From assembly GCA_026990885.1 (NCBI GenBank), contig JALXCO010000222.1, positions 1 through 44,042 of the forward strand: 44,042 nucleotides of DNA, read 5' to 3'. Both the position numbers and the translations under genes were made by a program. The notes below the pieces were generated by a model. That model did no database searches. It had not been told where the DNA came from and saw only the letters and a program-made list of their open reading frames with translations. This DNA comes from Desulfurococcales archaeon. GTDB lineage: Archaea; Thermoproteota; Thermoprotei_A; Sulfolobales; AG1. Below, piece by piece: positions 33,596-42,467 of the stretch; the first letter of the stretch is position 1, and each line of letters starts with the position of its first letter.

Positions 33596-35137
33596 CTACA
33601 TCCTTCTCCTGAGTCTAGGCTCGACAATAGTTTCTGCTGCGAGACCCAGTAGGACGAAGGTTAATGCTGTGATCCCGATCAATATTCCTGGAGGAAAGAT
33701 CCACCACCAGACCCCGTAGGAGCCGCCAGCACCAATATATGCTCTAGCCTCAGCAAGAATACTGCCCCAGGTAGGAAGGCCATGCCTAACGCCAATAACG
33801 CTTAACCCGGCCTCAGCCAGGATCGCTCCCGGAACCGAGAACACCAGGCTCGCCATCATGTAGGGTACAAGCTGCGGGATTATATGTCGGAAGATTATCC
33901 TGACATTGGATGCTCCAAGGGCCCTTGCAGCCTCTATATAGGGCTCTGCCTTTATGCTTAGCGTCATGGATCTTATAATTATCGCCAGGCCTCCCCAGCT
34001 GAATACCACTAGAAAGGCTATTATTATGAATAACCTCTCCCACGCACTAACGTTCCACTCCTGAACAATAACGCCTATAAGGATCAGTATTGGGAGCAGA
34101 GGTATATTACCGATGATATCGACGGTCCTCTGGATAGCGTCATCAACGACCCCGCCATAGTAGCCGCTTATTACTCCAGCAATCATCCCTATCAAGACTG
34201 CTGATACAGCCGCAAATATCCCTATAAGGAGAGCTACGGGGAAGCCGTATAGGAGCCCTAGAAACAGATCTCTACCCGCGTCATCCGTTCCCGCTAGCCC
34301 ATAGGCTGATCCCTTAACTATAATGGTTATCTCTCTAGCCCCAAGGCCCTTGGACTCCATTATGGTCTTGAGGTCCCTTGGATCTACGCCCGGAGCCAGG
34401 TAGGATATAACTATATCGATACTGTATGCCCCCTGGAGAGGTCTTGTATAGAAGTTCTCGCCAACAACCTCGCCGAAAAGATAGAAGTTTATGACCTTTT
34501 TAGCTACATCCTGGGGAACGTTAAGTTTTCTCTCGATCCATGCAGCAGCTGTGTCCTGATCGAGCCTAATATCCTTTCCGGCAAGGGACTTTAGGGTTAG
34601 CGTTTCAGGGGCGTTTATAAGTATCTGGCTGCCGTCGGGGCGGTTCAGAAATACATACACCACAATCTGGGGCTCAACCATCCTGCCCCTAATGGTTATC
34701 GTTCCGTAGCCAACCTCAGCAAACCTAACCAGAATGCTCTGCGGGTACGCGTCGCTATCGAGAACATACGTGGCCGAGAACCTCTGTATGTAGCCGAAGA
34801 GCTGTATGTCATCGATAAAGAAGGGCTCCAGATAGACCTTGGATTCAACCGGCCTATCCAGCTCTATAATAGCGTGTCTAGCTACAGGGAAGCCGAAGAA
34901 CCTAATCCATTCAGGTGGTGCAACAAAGGGGTTGGTGTCCCACTCTTTACGGTTGTTCCATACGCTATCGAAGTTGGAGGGCATAACTATGGTTGTATAT
35001 ATAGATATAGCCACGAGAAACACCAGCAGTATAAGCCCAGCCTTACCCATGTTCTGTGCCCAAACCTCACCGAACGCTCCCTTGAAAGCTCTATATATCG
35101 GGTCTAGAGGTGATCTCTTCAGCTGATACATGCTCAT
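33596..35137 (-). CDS. ABC peptide transporter permease, DppC type, with large external domain (second copy)
   Basis: The 513-residue protein repeats the design of the copy at 25593-27140. TM1 is at about residues 30-50. Residues about 55-275 form an external beta-rich insert with a PPEWIRFF motif that parallels EWFTFF in the other copy. GTDDAGRDLF and five helices follow, with the EAA loop AEPYIEAARALGASNVRIIFRHIIP. Similar inserts at the same place argue that the domain belongs to the transporter type. The start overlaps the DppB stop by 4 bases (ATGA), so the two are translated together. Confidence 0.9.
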   Translation of the reverse strand: MSMYQLKRSPLDPIYRAFKGAFGEVWAQNMGKAGLILLVFLVAISIYTTIVMPSNFDSVWNNRKEWDTNPFVAPPEWIRFFGFPVARHAIIELDRPVESKVYLEPFFIDDIQLFGYIQRFSATYVLDSDAYPQSILVRFAEVGYGTITIRGRMVEPQIVVYVFLNRPDGSQILINAPETLTLKSLAGKDIRLDQDTAAAWIERKLNVPQDVAKKVINFYLFGEVVGENFYTRPLQGAYSIDIVISYLAPGVDPRDLKTIMESKGLGAREITIIVKGSAYGLAGTDDAGRDLFLGLLYGFPVALLIGIFAAVSAVLIGMIAGVISGYYGGVVDDAIQRTVDIIGNIPLLPILILIGVIVQEWNVSAWERLFIIIAFLVVFSWGGLAIIIRSMTLSIKAEPYIEAARALGASNVRIIFRHIIPQLVPYMMASLVFSVPGAILAEAGLSVIGVRHGLPTWGSILAEARAYIGAGGSYGVWWWIFPPGILIGITALTFVLLGLAAETIVEPRLRRRM

Positions 35138-36222
35138 AGAGACACCCTTGGATCTAGAATGACGTAGAGCACCTCAAGAATAAACCTAGCGATTATATAC
35201 ACCAGGGTCGTTATATACACTAAACCGATGATGGTTGGGGAGTCGCCCGTGGTTATCGCTGCGTAGTATAGGAGGCCTATGCCCGGCCAATCAAACACGG
35301 ACTCTGTTATTATGAACCCGCCTATAGACCCCGCTAACCCCAGTATTATAAGGGTCATGGCGGGGCCGGCTATAACCCTGAGAACATAGTGCCTTATAAC
35401 CTGTCTTTCGGGAAGGCCCTTGGCTTTAGCCATGAAGACATAGTCCTCACTAACCACTCTTATGGCTATGGCCCTAACCGAGTATAGCCAGCCGCCCAGA
35501 ATGCCGATGACCACAACGATTATTGGTAGATATGCGTAGTAGAGTATGTTGATAAAGCTTGTGAAGGGATCCTCCCAGAACCTATTTATGTATGATATAA
35601 CCCCTCTATAGCTTGTGGGAGCGATCTTGAGCTGGAAACCAACAAAATATATAGCAACTATAGCCAGCCACCATATTGGAAGGGCATTAGTGAATGCCGC
35701 GTAGCTTATAGAGAGCTTATCCCATATACTACCCCTCCTATACGCTATAAACGGGGCTAGAGGCAGCGCGATAGCTATAGAGATTAGCTGTGCTATAGTG
35801 AGCATTATGATTGTTCTCGGGAGAGTTATAAGGATCGCGTCAGAAACCCTAACCGGGGGCTGAAGACCAGCTATATTTGCGACCTCCTCACTAAGGGAGT
35901 ATCCGAGATTAAGTATCATGGCGTTGAAAGCCATCGGTATGACCCGCTCCCACCACGGCTTATCGAGCCCGTAGTAGCTTATCAGGAACTGCTCCCGCTC
36001 TTTGATAAGCTTCTCTATATCCTCACCCGACCCCTTAAGCTGCTGCCTGAGAGCCTGGCTATATGCCTGGAGCTCGGTAACAACGATAGCCTTAAGTATT
36101 TTTTCATCATACCCAGTAGCCCCAAGGATAACTGCTGTTAGCAACATAATGACTACGAGAGCTACAGATAGTAAAATAGCTCTTTTAGCCAGTATTCTAG
36201 GAATTCTGCCTCTCGCACTCAT
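35134..36222 (-). CDS. ABC peptide transporter permease, DppB type (second copy)
   Basis: The 362-residue protein begins with a basic segment and TM1 (AILLSVALVVIMLLTAVILG), followed by an external helical stretch of about 65 charged residues (ILKAIVVTELQAYSQALRQQ...) and five more helices. The EAA loop is EDYVFMAKAKGLPERQVIRHYVLR. It pairs with the DppC gene, which it overlaps by 4 bases. It lies downstream of the binding-protein gene, with an intervening T-run and TATTTAAGG that may give it its own promoter. Confidence 0.9.
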   Translation of the reverse strand: MSARGRIPRILAKRAILLSVALVVIMLLTAVILGATGYDEKILKAIVVTELQAYSQALRQQLKGSGEDIEKLIKEREQFLISYYGLDKPWWERVIPMAFNAMILNLGYSLSEEVANIAGLQPPVRVSDAILITLPRTIIMLTIAQLISIAIALPLAPFIAYRRGSIWDKLSISYAAFTNALPIWWLAIVAIYFVGFQLKIAPTSYRGVISYINRFWEDPFTSFINILYYAYLPIIVVVIGILGGWLYSVRAIAIRVVSEDYVFMAKAKGLPERQVIRHYVLRVIAGPAMTLIILGLAGSIGGFIITESVFDWPGIGLLYYAAITTGDSPTIIGLVYITTLVYIIARFILEVLYVILDPRVSL

Positions 36223-36259
36223 TTATAAAACCCCTTAAATACCGTAGAATTTAAACATG

Positions 36260-36271
36260 AAAAAATAAAAA
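36260..36271 (-). terminator. T-run between binding-protein gene and permease genes
   Basis: The minus strand reads TTTTATTTTTTC here, 43 bases past the binding-protein stop. It could release most transcripts after that gene, so that the binding protein outnumbers its permeases. A TATA-like TATTTAAGG on the minus strand follows at about 36230-36238. Confidence 0.5.
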
Positions 36272-36313
36272 TTTAAATAAGTCAAATTTGTATTTCGCTA
36301 ACGCCTCACTCTA

Positions 36314-39300
36314 TTATCCGCCGCCTCTGCGCATAACCAGTAGCGCTATAGCTACTAGAAGCAACACTAAGTTGGCTATAGACACCATCATAGCTGTACT
36401 TGCTGTTGAGCCTGCCTCCTCAGCCTTAGTGAGCACCTCAGTAATCATATCGGATAGCTGCTGGACATCGCTTTTATCTGCTTTACCCTCTACAGCTACA
36501 GATAGCCTATCTATAGATGAGGCTAGCTCGCTCCTCACCTCCTCAACTCTCGATGATACAGCGTCTATTCTGTTGGATAGCTCCTCGGTTACGCCAGTAA
36601 CCTCTCTAAGGCCCTCGGTCACGTCTCTTAGACCTGCCGTAAATGTGTCGCTCAGATCGCTTATAGACCTACTTACGCCAGCAGCCAACTCCTGGATCGA
36701 TGTAGTAACCCTCTCACCAAGAGCCTCTCTGAGAGCCTCAAGCCTCGACTCGAACTGCTGCTGTAGGCTCTCCCTCAGGTTTTCTATGCTGCTCTCAATA
36801 TCGCTTATCCTCTCCTCGATACCCGATATCCTCTCCTCAACATTGCTTATCCTCTCCTCAACACCTGAGATCTCCTCCTGGATAATCTTTCTCGTAGCCG
36901 CTGCAGTCTGTAATATAACTACACGCTCATCGGGGAGAGCTATCTGGCCGCTGAACGCCGTCACTATAAGCTCGTAGGCCGAGAACTCGGCTAGCTTCGA
37001 AGTGATCTCTGCAGACAGCTCTATGGTGAACACTCCAGGAGCCGTCTGCGTCGCCCAGTCAGATGTTATAACCTCGCCTGTTGCTGGATCCCTTATTATG
37101 AACCTAACCGACAGAGGCTCTGGACCGCTAACCTGTACTGTGATCTTTGCAGGCTCGCCTGGAGCAATCAGTGGCGAGACAACCCTCAGCACTGAAACAG
37201 TCTCGGGTATCCCGAAGAAGTTTTCGGCTATAGTCATTGGATATGTTGGATCCCTAAACGCCTCTAAAGTCAGTACTTGTGCGTCTTTATCGAAGGATGT
37301 CAGCATGAATGGTCCCTGGCTTATCCAGGCCAGGCCATATCTATCTATCCAGGATATCGCGGCATCAATCCTTCTATTCCACTCCTCCATAGACATCAAT
37401 GTCGTTCCATCAGGCAACGTAAAGAATGCTTTATATCTATCGTACTGAGCTCTAAGATCGTTTAGAGTTATTCTTACATCCTCAACATGTTCCCTAATTA
37501 CTAGGCTAAGCTGAGGAATATTTTCAGATCTTGCCCTAGTTTCATCTAGAGCATATAGCTTCTCGACAAAGGCTAAGGTATCCATTGCTGCAATTAGCTC
37601 AAATGGATTCGGTATCCCGAATGCAGCGAAATCGGCTATATATCCCGGATCAAAGTGCCAGTAGTTTAGATAGACCTCTAGTTTATTCTCGTCAGGCAAC
37701 GGTCTAAACGCTACTAATATATCATATATTGATCTGCTTGGACCAGCTATAGCTGCTTCAAGCTGGCTCTTTACAGGATCATATGTTATATCAAGTAACT
37801 CAGCTATATAACCGAGTAAGTCAGCGAAAGTTATTTCTTGTCCATGATGCCATTTTGTCCCGATAAATCTTGAGTAGTCAAAGACTACTTTGCTAGTAGC
37901 TTCAGTTCTGCCAATCTCTGAAGCAGGTATCCATCTGTCATTTTCAGCGTCCCACCATATAGCATCTGAAGGAACCTGAAGCTTTCCTTCAGGCCCAGCT
38001 GTTTCAACCTCAAACGAAACTCTATAATCTAATACTTCTCCTGTGAACGGGTGTCTCCATATCGCTGGATCGTTAGTAGCTCTCATAGGATCTACACTAT
38101 ATACGTCATCGAATCCTCCTAATGGATTCCATACTGTTCTAGCTGTCCATATCCAAAGATGACCTATCCTTAGTGTGTCTTTTCCTGGTATATTAAGTGT
38201 TCTGAAGTTAAACAGCGATCTTAAACCAGCACCAAGATCAACTGTTACCCCCTGAAGATCTTCTCTCACCGCGTAACCGCTCAGCACCGCTACAAGCCAA
38301 ATCCTTATAGATTCCTGGATAGCCAGATCTGTTCCCTTTCTTAAATACTCGATCCACTGCTCTTTACTGTTTACCAAACCTAATGCAGCATTTCTGCTAT
38401 AAAAGTCTATGGTGCTATTCTTGTAGTTCCACCACTCAGGGACACCCCAACCTGGTGACCAGCCAAGCCATGCCGCACCAAAGAATGCTAGATTCCAGGG
38501 ATCCCATCTATCTATTGCTCCTTTACCCCATCCTTCAGTATAGAAGAACCACTCGAAGTCAAATGGGTCTGTAGCATATACCTTAGTTATTGCCTCACCG
38601 AACGTTAATTCTAATACCTGAACTTGAATACCTAAATTATTTAGCTCATTAGCGAATAATCTACCTATATCCAGTCTTTCGTCCTCCGTTCTTATAATGC
38701 CTTGAACCTGGATAGGCTTTCCATTATAGGTCCATACTCCATCTCTCATTTCAGCTCCTATTGCGCTAAAGACCTGCTCAAATGTCTGCTTGACGCGATC
38801 AGGATCATATACGAAATTATATTTAGCGATCACATCAGCAAGCTCAACATAAACAGGATCGTCAGGGCCATATAGCGCATACTTTGGAATAGCATATCCT
38901 GCATATATGTTCTTAACTATGAAATCTCTGTCGACAGCATAGTTTAGACTAAACCTTATTTCTCTGAAACAGAACGGGTTAATATCGACATTTTCAGCCT
39001 CTCTCACAACCTCAACGTCGTCCGGTAGCCCACCTAGAGGCTTTGCACAGAGCTCAACGTACGTCTTATCCTCCTGAGGCTCAAAATACGCTATAACCAG
39101 TGGGTGGACACCAAGCCTCTCTGCTAGAGCCTCCTTATCGTTAAACACTCCAGGAACATTAACCAGCAGAACTGGAGACGGGTTAAGGCCTATATCAACG
39201 AGTCCTGATGGCGCGAAATACACCTTTATACCCGGCTTGCCCGCTAGCTCCTGCAGAGCCTTGGGTCTTAGTGCGAAGAGGTATAGGTCGATCTCTCTTG

Positions 39301-39463
39301 TAGATAGCGCTTGGGCAGCAGCCTCTAGGGGAACACGCTTCCATATTATTTTCTCGGTGGCGGGTGCTTTCTGGGGTACCTGCGCTGTGGCTGGCGTTGC
39401 TATAAATATAGCTAGTGATACGAACAGTATTGCTAGAAATATATATGAAGCAGGCTTCTTCAT
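36314..39463 (-). CDS. Solute-binding protein (SBP family 5) on a coiled-coil stalk with membrane anchor
   Basis: I place the start at ATG 39463 (1049 residues), directly before a lysine-rich signal peptide (MKKPASYIFLAILFVSLAIF) cut near ATPATAQ. Residues about 40-780 are an enlarged family 5 peptide-binding domain, with YAVDRDFIVKNIYAGYAIP as its signature. A beta-sandwich-like segment (about 785-865) follows. Then come about 20 heptads without break (VEERISN, VEERISG, IEERISD, IESSIEN and so on), and a final membrane helix with basic tail (VMRRGGG). It should be held outside the cell on an oligomeric stalk and hand peptides to the permeases downstream. Family 5 proteins usually have 500-800 residues. 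Confidence 0.92.
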   Translation of the reverse strand: MKKPASYIFLAILFVSLAIFIATPATAQVPQKAPATEKIIWKRVPLEAAAQALSTREIDLYLFALRPKALQELAGKPGIKVYFAPSGLVDIGLNPSPVLLVNVPGVFNDKEALAERLGVHPLVIAYFEPQEDKTYVELCAKPLGGLPDDVEVVREAENVDINPFCFREIRFSLNYAVDRDFIVKNIYAGYAIPKYALYGPDDPVYVELADVIAKYNFVYDPDRVKQTFEQVFSAIGAEMRDGVWTYNGKPIQVQGIIRTEDERLDIGRLFANELNNLGIQVQVLELTFGEAITKVYATDPFDFEWFFYTEGWGKGAIDRWDPWNLAFFGAAWLGWSPGWGVPEWWNYKNSTIDFYSRNAALGLVNSKEQWIEYLRKGTDLAIQESIRIWLVAVLSGYAVREDLQGVTVDLGAGLRSLFNFRTLNIPGKDTLRIGHLWIWTARTVWNPLGGFDDVYSVDPMRATNDPAIWRHPFTGEVLDYRVSFEVETAGPEGKLQVPSDAIWWDAENDRWIPASEIGRTEATSKVVFDYSRFIGTKWHHGQEITFADLLGYIAELLDITYDPVKSQLEAAIAGPSRSIYDILVAFRPLPDENKLEVYLNYWHFDPGYIADFAAFGIPNPFELIAAMDTLAFVEKLYALDETRARSENIPQLSLVIREHVEDVRITLNDLRAQYDRYKAFFTLPDGTTLMSMEEWNRRIDAAISWIDRYGLAWISQGPFMLTSFDKDAQVLTLEAFRDPTYPMTIAENFFGIPETVSVLRVVSPLIAPGEPAKITVQVSGPEPLSVRFIIRDPATGEVITSDWATQTAPGVFTIELSAEITSKLAEFSAYELIVTAFSGQIALPDERVVILQTAAATRKIIQEEISGVEERISNVEERISGIEERISDIESSIENLRESLQQQFESRLEALREALGERVTTSIQELAAGVSRSISDLSDTFTAGLRDVTEGLREVTGVTEELSNRIDAVSSRVEEVRSELASSIDRLSVAVEGKADKSDVQQLSDMITEVLTKAEEAGSTASTAMMVSIANLVLLLVAIALLVMRRGGG

Positions 39464-39534
39464 ACACAACACCATCAATACCATATTTAGGTTTGGGGGG
39501 TTAAAAATATGAGATTTTAAATTATATTATACAG

Positions 39535-39552
39535 CACCTTAAAATTAAGGTA
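39535..39552. promoter_or_regulatory. Near copy of the 23371 palindrome between divergent genes
   Basis: CACCTTAAAATTAAGGTA keeps the ACCTTAA/TTAAGGT arms of the perfect palindrome at 23371-23388. It lies upstream of a minus-strand TATA-like AATATAATTT (about 39521-39530) for the binding protein and abuts the plus-strand TATTTAAAG (39551-39559) of the next gene. Confidence 0.55.
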
Positions 39553-39585
39553 TTTAAAGCAATAATATAACCCGGTATATAGAGA

Positions 39586-40098
39586 TTGAACACGAAAACC
39601 ATAGCCATAGGAATAGCCCTACTGGTTCTAAGCCTCCTCTCGGCTATAACCTCGCAGGTAACTGAGACACTCACACTGGTTGAGGAGACCACGATAAGTA
39701 GGCCCATACGGGAAACTCTAGTTGAGCTATTCAACATAGATATATCCAGGACATACACGCGAGCGATCCTGAAGATAGAGAATAATGGCGAAACACCCGT
39801 TAAGATAGCTGTAGTTGGCAGAGACGTTCAGGAGAAAACTATCTGGCCCAACAACTCAGGATTATTCAATGTTGGCAGCATTATAGATCTATTGATAGTA
39901 GAGATACAGGACAAAGAGGAATCAACAACGCAGCTGAGCATCAAGGCCGTGATCGAGCTCACAGAGATTAAGAGACCCTACAGCTATCTAGCTATACCAA
40001 GCCTAATACTGTTTATAGCGGGCAATATAGTGATAGCCCTCGGAATAATAGGCGCATCGATAGAGAGATACAGGCAGAGGGAAGAAGCACAGGAATAG
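39586..40098 (+). CDS. Small bitopic surface protein, unknown
   Basis: The 170-residue protein starts with TTG, giving an N-terminal hydrophobic segment (TIAIGIALLVLSLLSAI), an external part of about 105 residues that looks like a beta sandwich (RAILKIENNGETPVKIAVVG), and a second membrane helix at about residues 135-158, followed by a charged tail (ERYRQREEAQE). No family is recognised. It is divergent from the binding-protein gene, with the shared palindrome between them, so it could be a partner of the transporter (inference). It ends 3 bases before the convergent gene. Confidence 0.65.
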   Translation: MNTKTIAIGIALLVLSLLSAITSQVTETLTLVEETTISRPIRETLVELFNIDISRTYTRAILKIENNGETPVKIAVVGRDVQEKTIWPNNSGLFNVGSIIDLLIVEIQDKEESTTQLSIKAVIELTEIKRPYSYLAIPSLILFIAGNIVIALGIIGASIERYRQREEAQE

Positions 40099-40101
40099 AA
40101 T

Positions 40102-40677
40102 CTAGCCACACAGCCTAGATAGACCCTCGACAACACCGGGATCAGAGCTCAACACGCTCCTCAACCTCTTATCCTGGGTATCGCTACCACCTATATTATA
40201 GATCAGATACGCCCTAGAGTAATTATATATCGCCACATCGTCCAGAGAACCCTCAAAGATGGCATCACAAAGAATAGCCGCACTGCGAGCCTCGGAACAC
40301 AGCTCCTCAGTCTTAGATGGGGACATGAGCATGAAATACCTGAACCTAGAGAACCTGCGCATACACTTATCGCTGGCTACAACGGATCTCGCATCATCAC
40401 ATGACTCGATAATCATGCTCAATGTTTCTCTAGCCGAGATATTCTGATCTATGGTCAGATACCTGCCCCCTACATGATCATAGATGTTGCTCACGCACGA
40501 TTCTGGTGGATATATAAAAATGATCCTTCTAAACTTCTGCGAAACCATAGACATCAGGGAGTAATCTATACAGAAAGACCTTCTAACGCCTCTAATACCT
40601 AGATCCATGATCCACGATGCCGAAGCGATCCTTGTATTCGAGAGGCATTTAACCAGATCCTCCGAAGACATACCCAA
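40102..40677 (-). CDS. Hypothetical soluble protein
   Basis: The 191-residue protein is not recognised. It contains eight cysteines or so spread through its length, no membrane segment and no signal peptide. Segments such as FRRIIFIYPPESC and RYFMLMSP could be beta strands of an alpha/beta fold. Met1 and Met3 are alternative starts. It is convergent with the small surface protein and divergent from the alkaline phosphatase, so it is a single-gene unit. The reading frame is long and free of strong alternatives, which supports that it is real. Confidence 0.6.
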   Translation of the reverse strand: MGMSSEDLVKCLSNTRIASASWIMDLGIRGVRRSFCIDYSLMSMVSQKFRRIIFIYPPESCVSNIYDHVGGRYLTIDQNISARETLSMIIESCDDARSVVASDKCMRRFSRFRYFMLMSPSKTEELCSEARSAAILCDAIFEGSLDDVAIYNYSRAYLIYNIGGSDTQDKRLRSVLSSDPGVVEGLSRLCG

Positions 40678-40833
40678 TCAAACCAACAATATAGGTAAGC
40701 CAACAGAGCAAATTAATATATCCCGCCCCAAAACCAAAGCCGCAGACAATAATACAGAGCAAACACACGCTCCAATCTAGCACCTCTAACCAGTTAAAGA
40801 GAATGCATATAAAAAATCCCCCAAAAATTATAC

Positions 40834-42408
40834 ATGGTGAAGGTTTTGGTGGCGAAAATAAAGAATCTAGCCCTAGGACTAGCTATAATGCTGATAATAG
40901 CCTCAGCACTACCTATGGTAACGCTAACACAGTCGCAGACTATGGAGCCTATGGGTGCTGATCAAGCAGTAATGATCCCGCCACTAAGCGGGAAGGTAAA
41001 GAACATAATACTCATTATCGGAGACGGAATGGGCATCGAGGAGATAACCCTAACGAGGCTCGTGTACGGATCACTCAACATGGCTAGACTCCCATACACA
41101 GGGTACGTGCTCACATACTCGCTGAGCGGGGAAGTGACGGATTCAGCCGCAGCGGCAACAGAGATAGCCACTGGCGTAATGACGTTCAACGGAATGATCG
41201 GGATGACATCGATGAACGGAAACAACTTCAAGATAACAACAATACTAGAGATAGCCGAAATGATGGGCAAATCCACAGGGCTTATAACCACAACAAGAAT
41301 AACCCACGCAACACCGGCATCGTTCGCGGCACACGTGCCTGATAGAGGCATGGAGACAGAGATAGCCCAGCAACTAATCATGAACGATGTAGACGTGCTC
41401 TTCGGTGGAGGCACATCGAGATTCAGCGAGGAGCTGCTAGCTATGGCTAGAGAGAAGGGATACCAGGTTATATTCACTAAGGAGGAGCTATATAGCGTTA
41501 GAGGCGGAAAGGTGCTGGGGCTATTCGCCAGGAGCCACCTACCCTATGTAATCGATAGAGACGAATCAATACCCAGCCTACCCGAAATGACCAGGGTGGC
41601 TCTAAGCATACTGGAGAAGAATCCAAACGGCTTCTTCCTGATGGTTGAGGCTGGAAGAATAGATCATGCTGGACACACAAACGATCCAACATCCGTTGCC
41701 GCAGAAACCAAAGAGCTTGATGATGTTGTCGGTGTCGCTCTAGAGTACGCTATGGAGAGGGGAGACACTCTAGTTGTGGTTACTGCGGACCACGAGACTG
41801 GAGGCTTATCGATAGGTGTCACATACGGGAGATCTATAAACTTCGAGCTGTTGAAGTCTGTTAGAAAGAGCCTTGAGAGTATGGCTAGAGAGATAAGCGA
41901 AGGAGCAGATGTTGCCGAGGTGGTAAGCAAGTACAGCGATATAGAGCTAACCCAGGAGGATGTTGAATGGTTCAACCAGAGGGTTCAGGAGCTGCTGCCA
42001 TCTAGATTCGCGGTAAGCAACGCTCTAGGAGAGCTGATATCGAGAAAGCTGGGTGTAGGGTTCACAACACACGCTCATACGGGCGTGATGATCCCGGTAA
42101 TGGCGTTCGGGCCAGGAGCAGAGATGTTCACGGGTATAATGCATCATGTAGATGTTGGAAAGAGGCTGGCTATAGCTATGATATTCGGTGGGGAGATCTC
42201 AACACAGACAATGGTGTTCGCGCCTAAAGATCTAAAGGGAGACCTAGACGGAGACTCAGAGGTAACTATACTGGACGCATACCTAACCCTAACACTATTC
42301 GTTGGCGAGTTCGTCGATACAAGACTGGAAACCCTGATTGATATGGATGGCAACGGAATAATAGACTACATGGATGTTGTACTGATCCTGAGCGAGGCGA
42401 CAAAATAA
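40834..42408 (+). CDS. Secreted alkaline phosphatase with dockerin-like C-terminus
   Basis: The 524-residue protein has a signal peptide (KIKNLALGLAIMLIIASALP) and an alkaline phosphatase domain at about residues 55-455. IIGDGMG carries metal ligand Asp64, VTDSAAAATE the nucleophile Ser104, and IDHAGHTND and TADHETGG the zinc ligands. It would release phosphate from external monoesters. After it come two EF-hand-like calcium loops: DLDGDSEVTILD and DMDGNGIIDYMD, spaced as in type I dockerins. There is no terminal membrane anchor. A TATA-like GCATATAAAAAAT near 40805-40817 gives a nearly leaderless transcript. Confidence 0.92.
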   Translation: MVKVLVAKIKNLALGLAIMLIIASALPMVTLTQSQTMEPMGADQAVMIPPLSGKVKNIILIIGDGMGIEEITLTRLVYGSLNMARLPYTGYVLTYSLSGEVTDSAAAATEIATGVMTFNGMIGMTSMNGNNFKITTILEIAEMMGKSTGLITTTRITHATPASFAAHVPDRGMETEIAQQLIMNDVDVLFGGGTSRFSEELLAMAREKGYQVIFTKEELYSVRGGKVLGLFARSHLPYVIDRDESIPSLPEMTRVALSILEKNPNGFFLMVEAGRIDHAGHTNDPTSVAAETKELDDVVGVALEYAMERGDTLVVVTADHETGGLSIGVTYGRSINFELLKSVRKSLESMAREISEGADVAEVVSKYSDIELTQEDVEWFNQRVQELLPSRFAVSNALGELISRKLGVGFTTHAHTGVMIPVMAFGPGAEMFTGIMHHVDVGKRLAIAMIFGGEISTQTMVFAPKDLKGDLDGDSEVTILDAYLTLTLFVGEFVDTRLETLIDMDGNGIIDYMDVVLILSEATK

Positions 42409-42441
42409 AGATCCTGATCCAAACCAGATACCCAAAAAACA

Positions 42442-42453
42442 TTTTCATTTTTT
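42442..42453 (+). terminator. T-rich terminator after alkaline phosphatase gene
   Basis: TTTTCATTTTTT follows the stop codon by 33 bases, in the short gap before the convergent endonuclease III gene, and suits hairpin-free archaeal termination. Confidence 0.55.
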
Positions 42454-42467
42454 AATAATTGTTGTAT

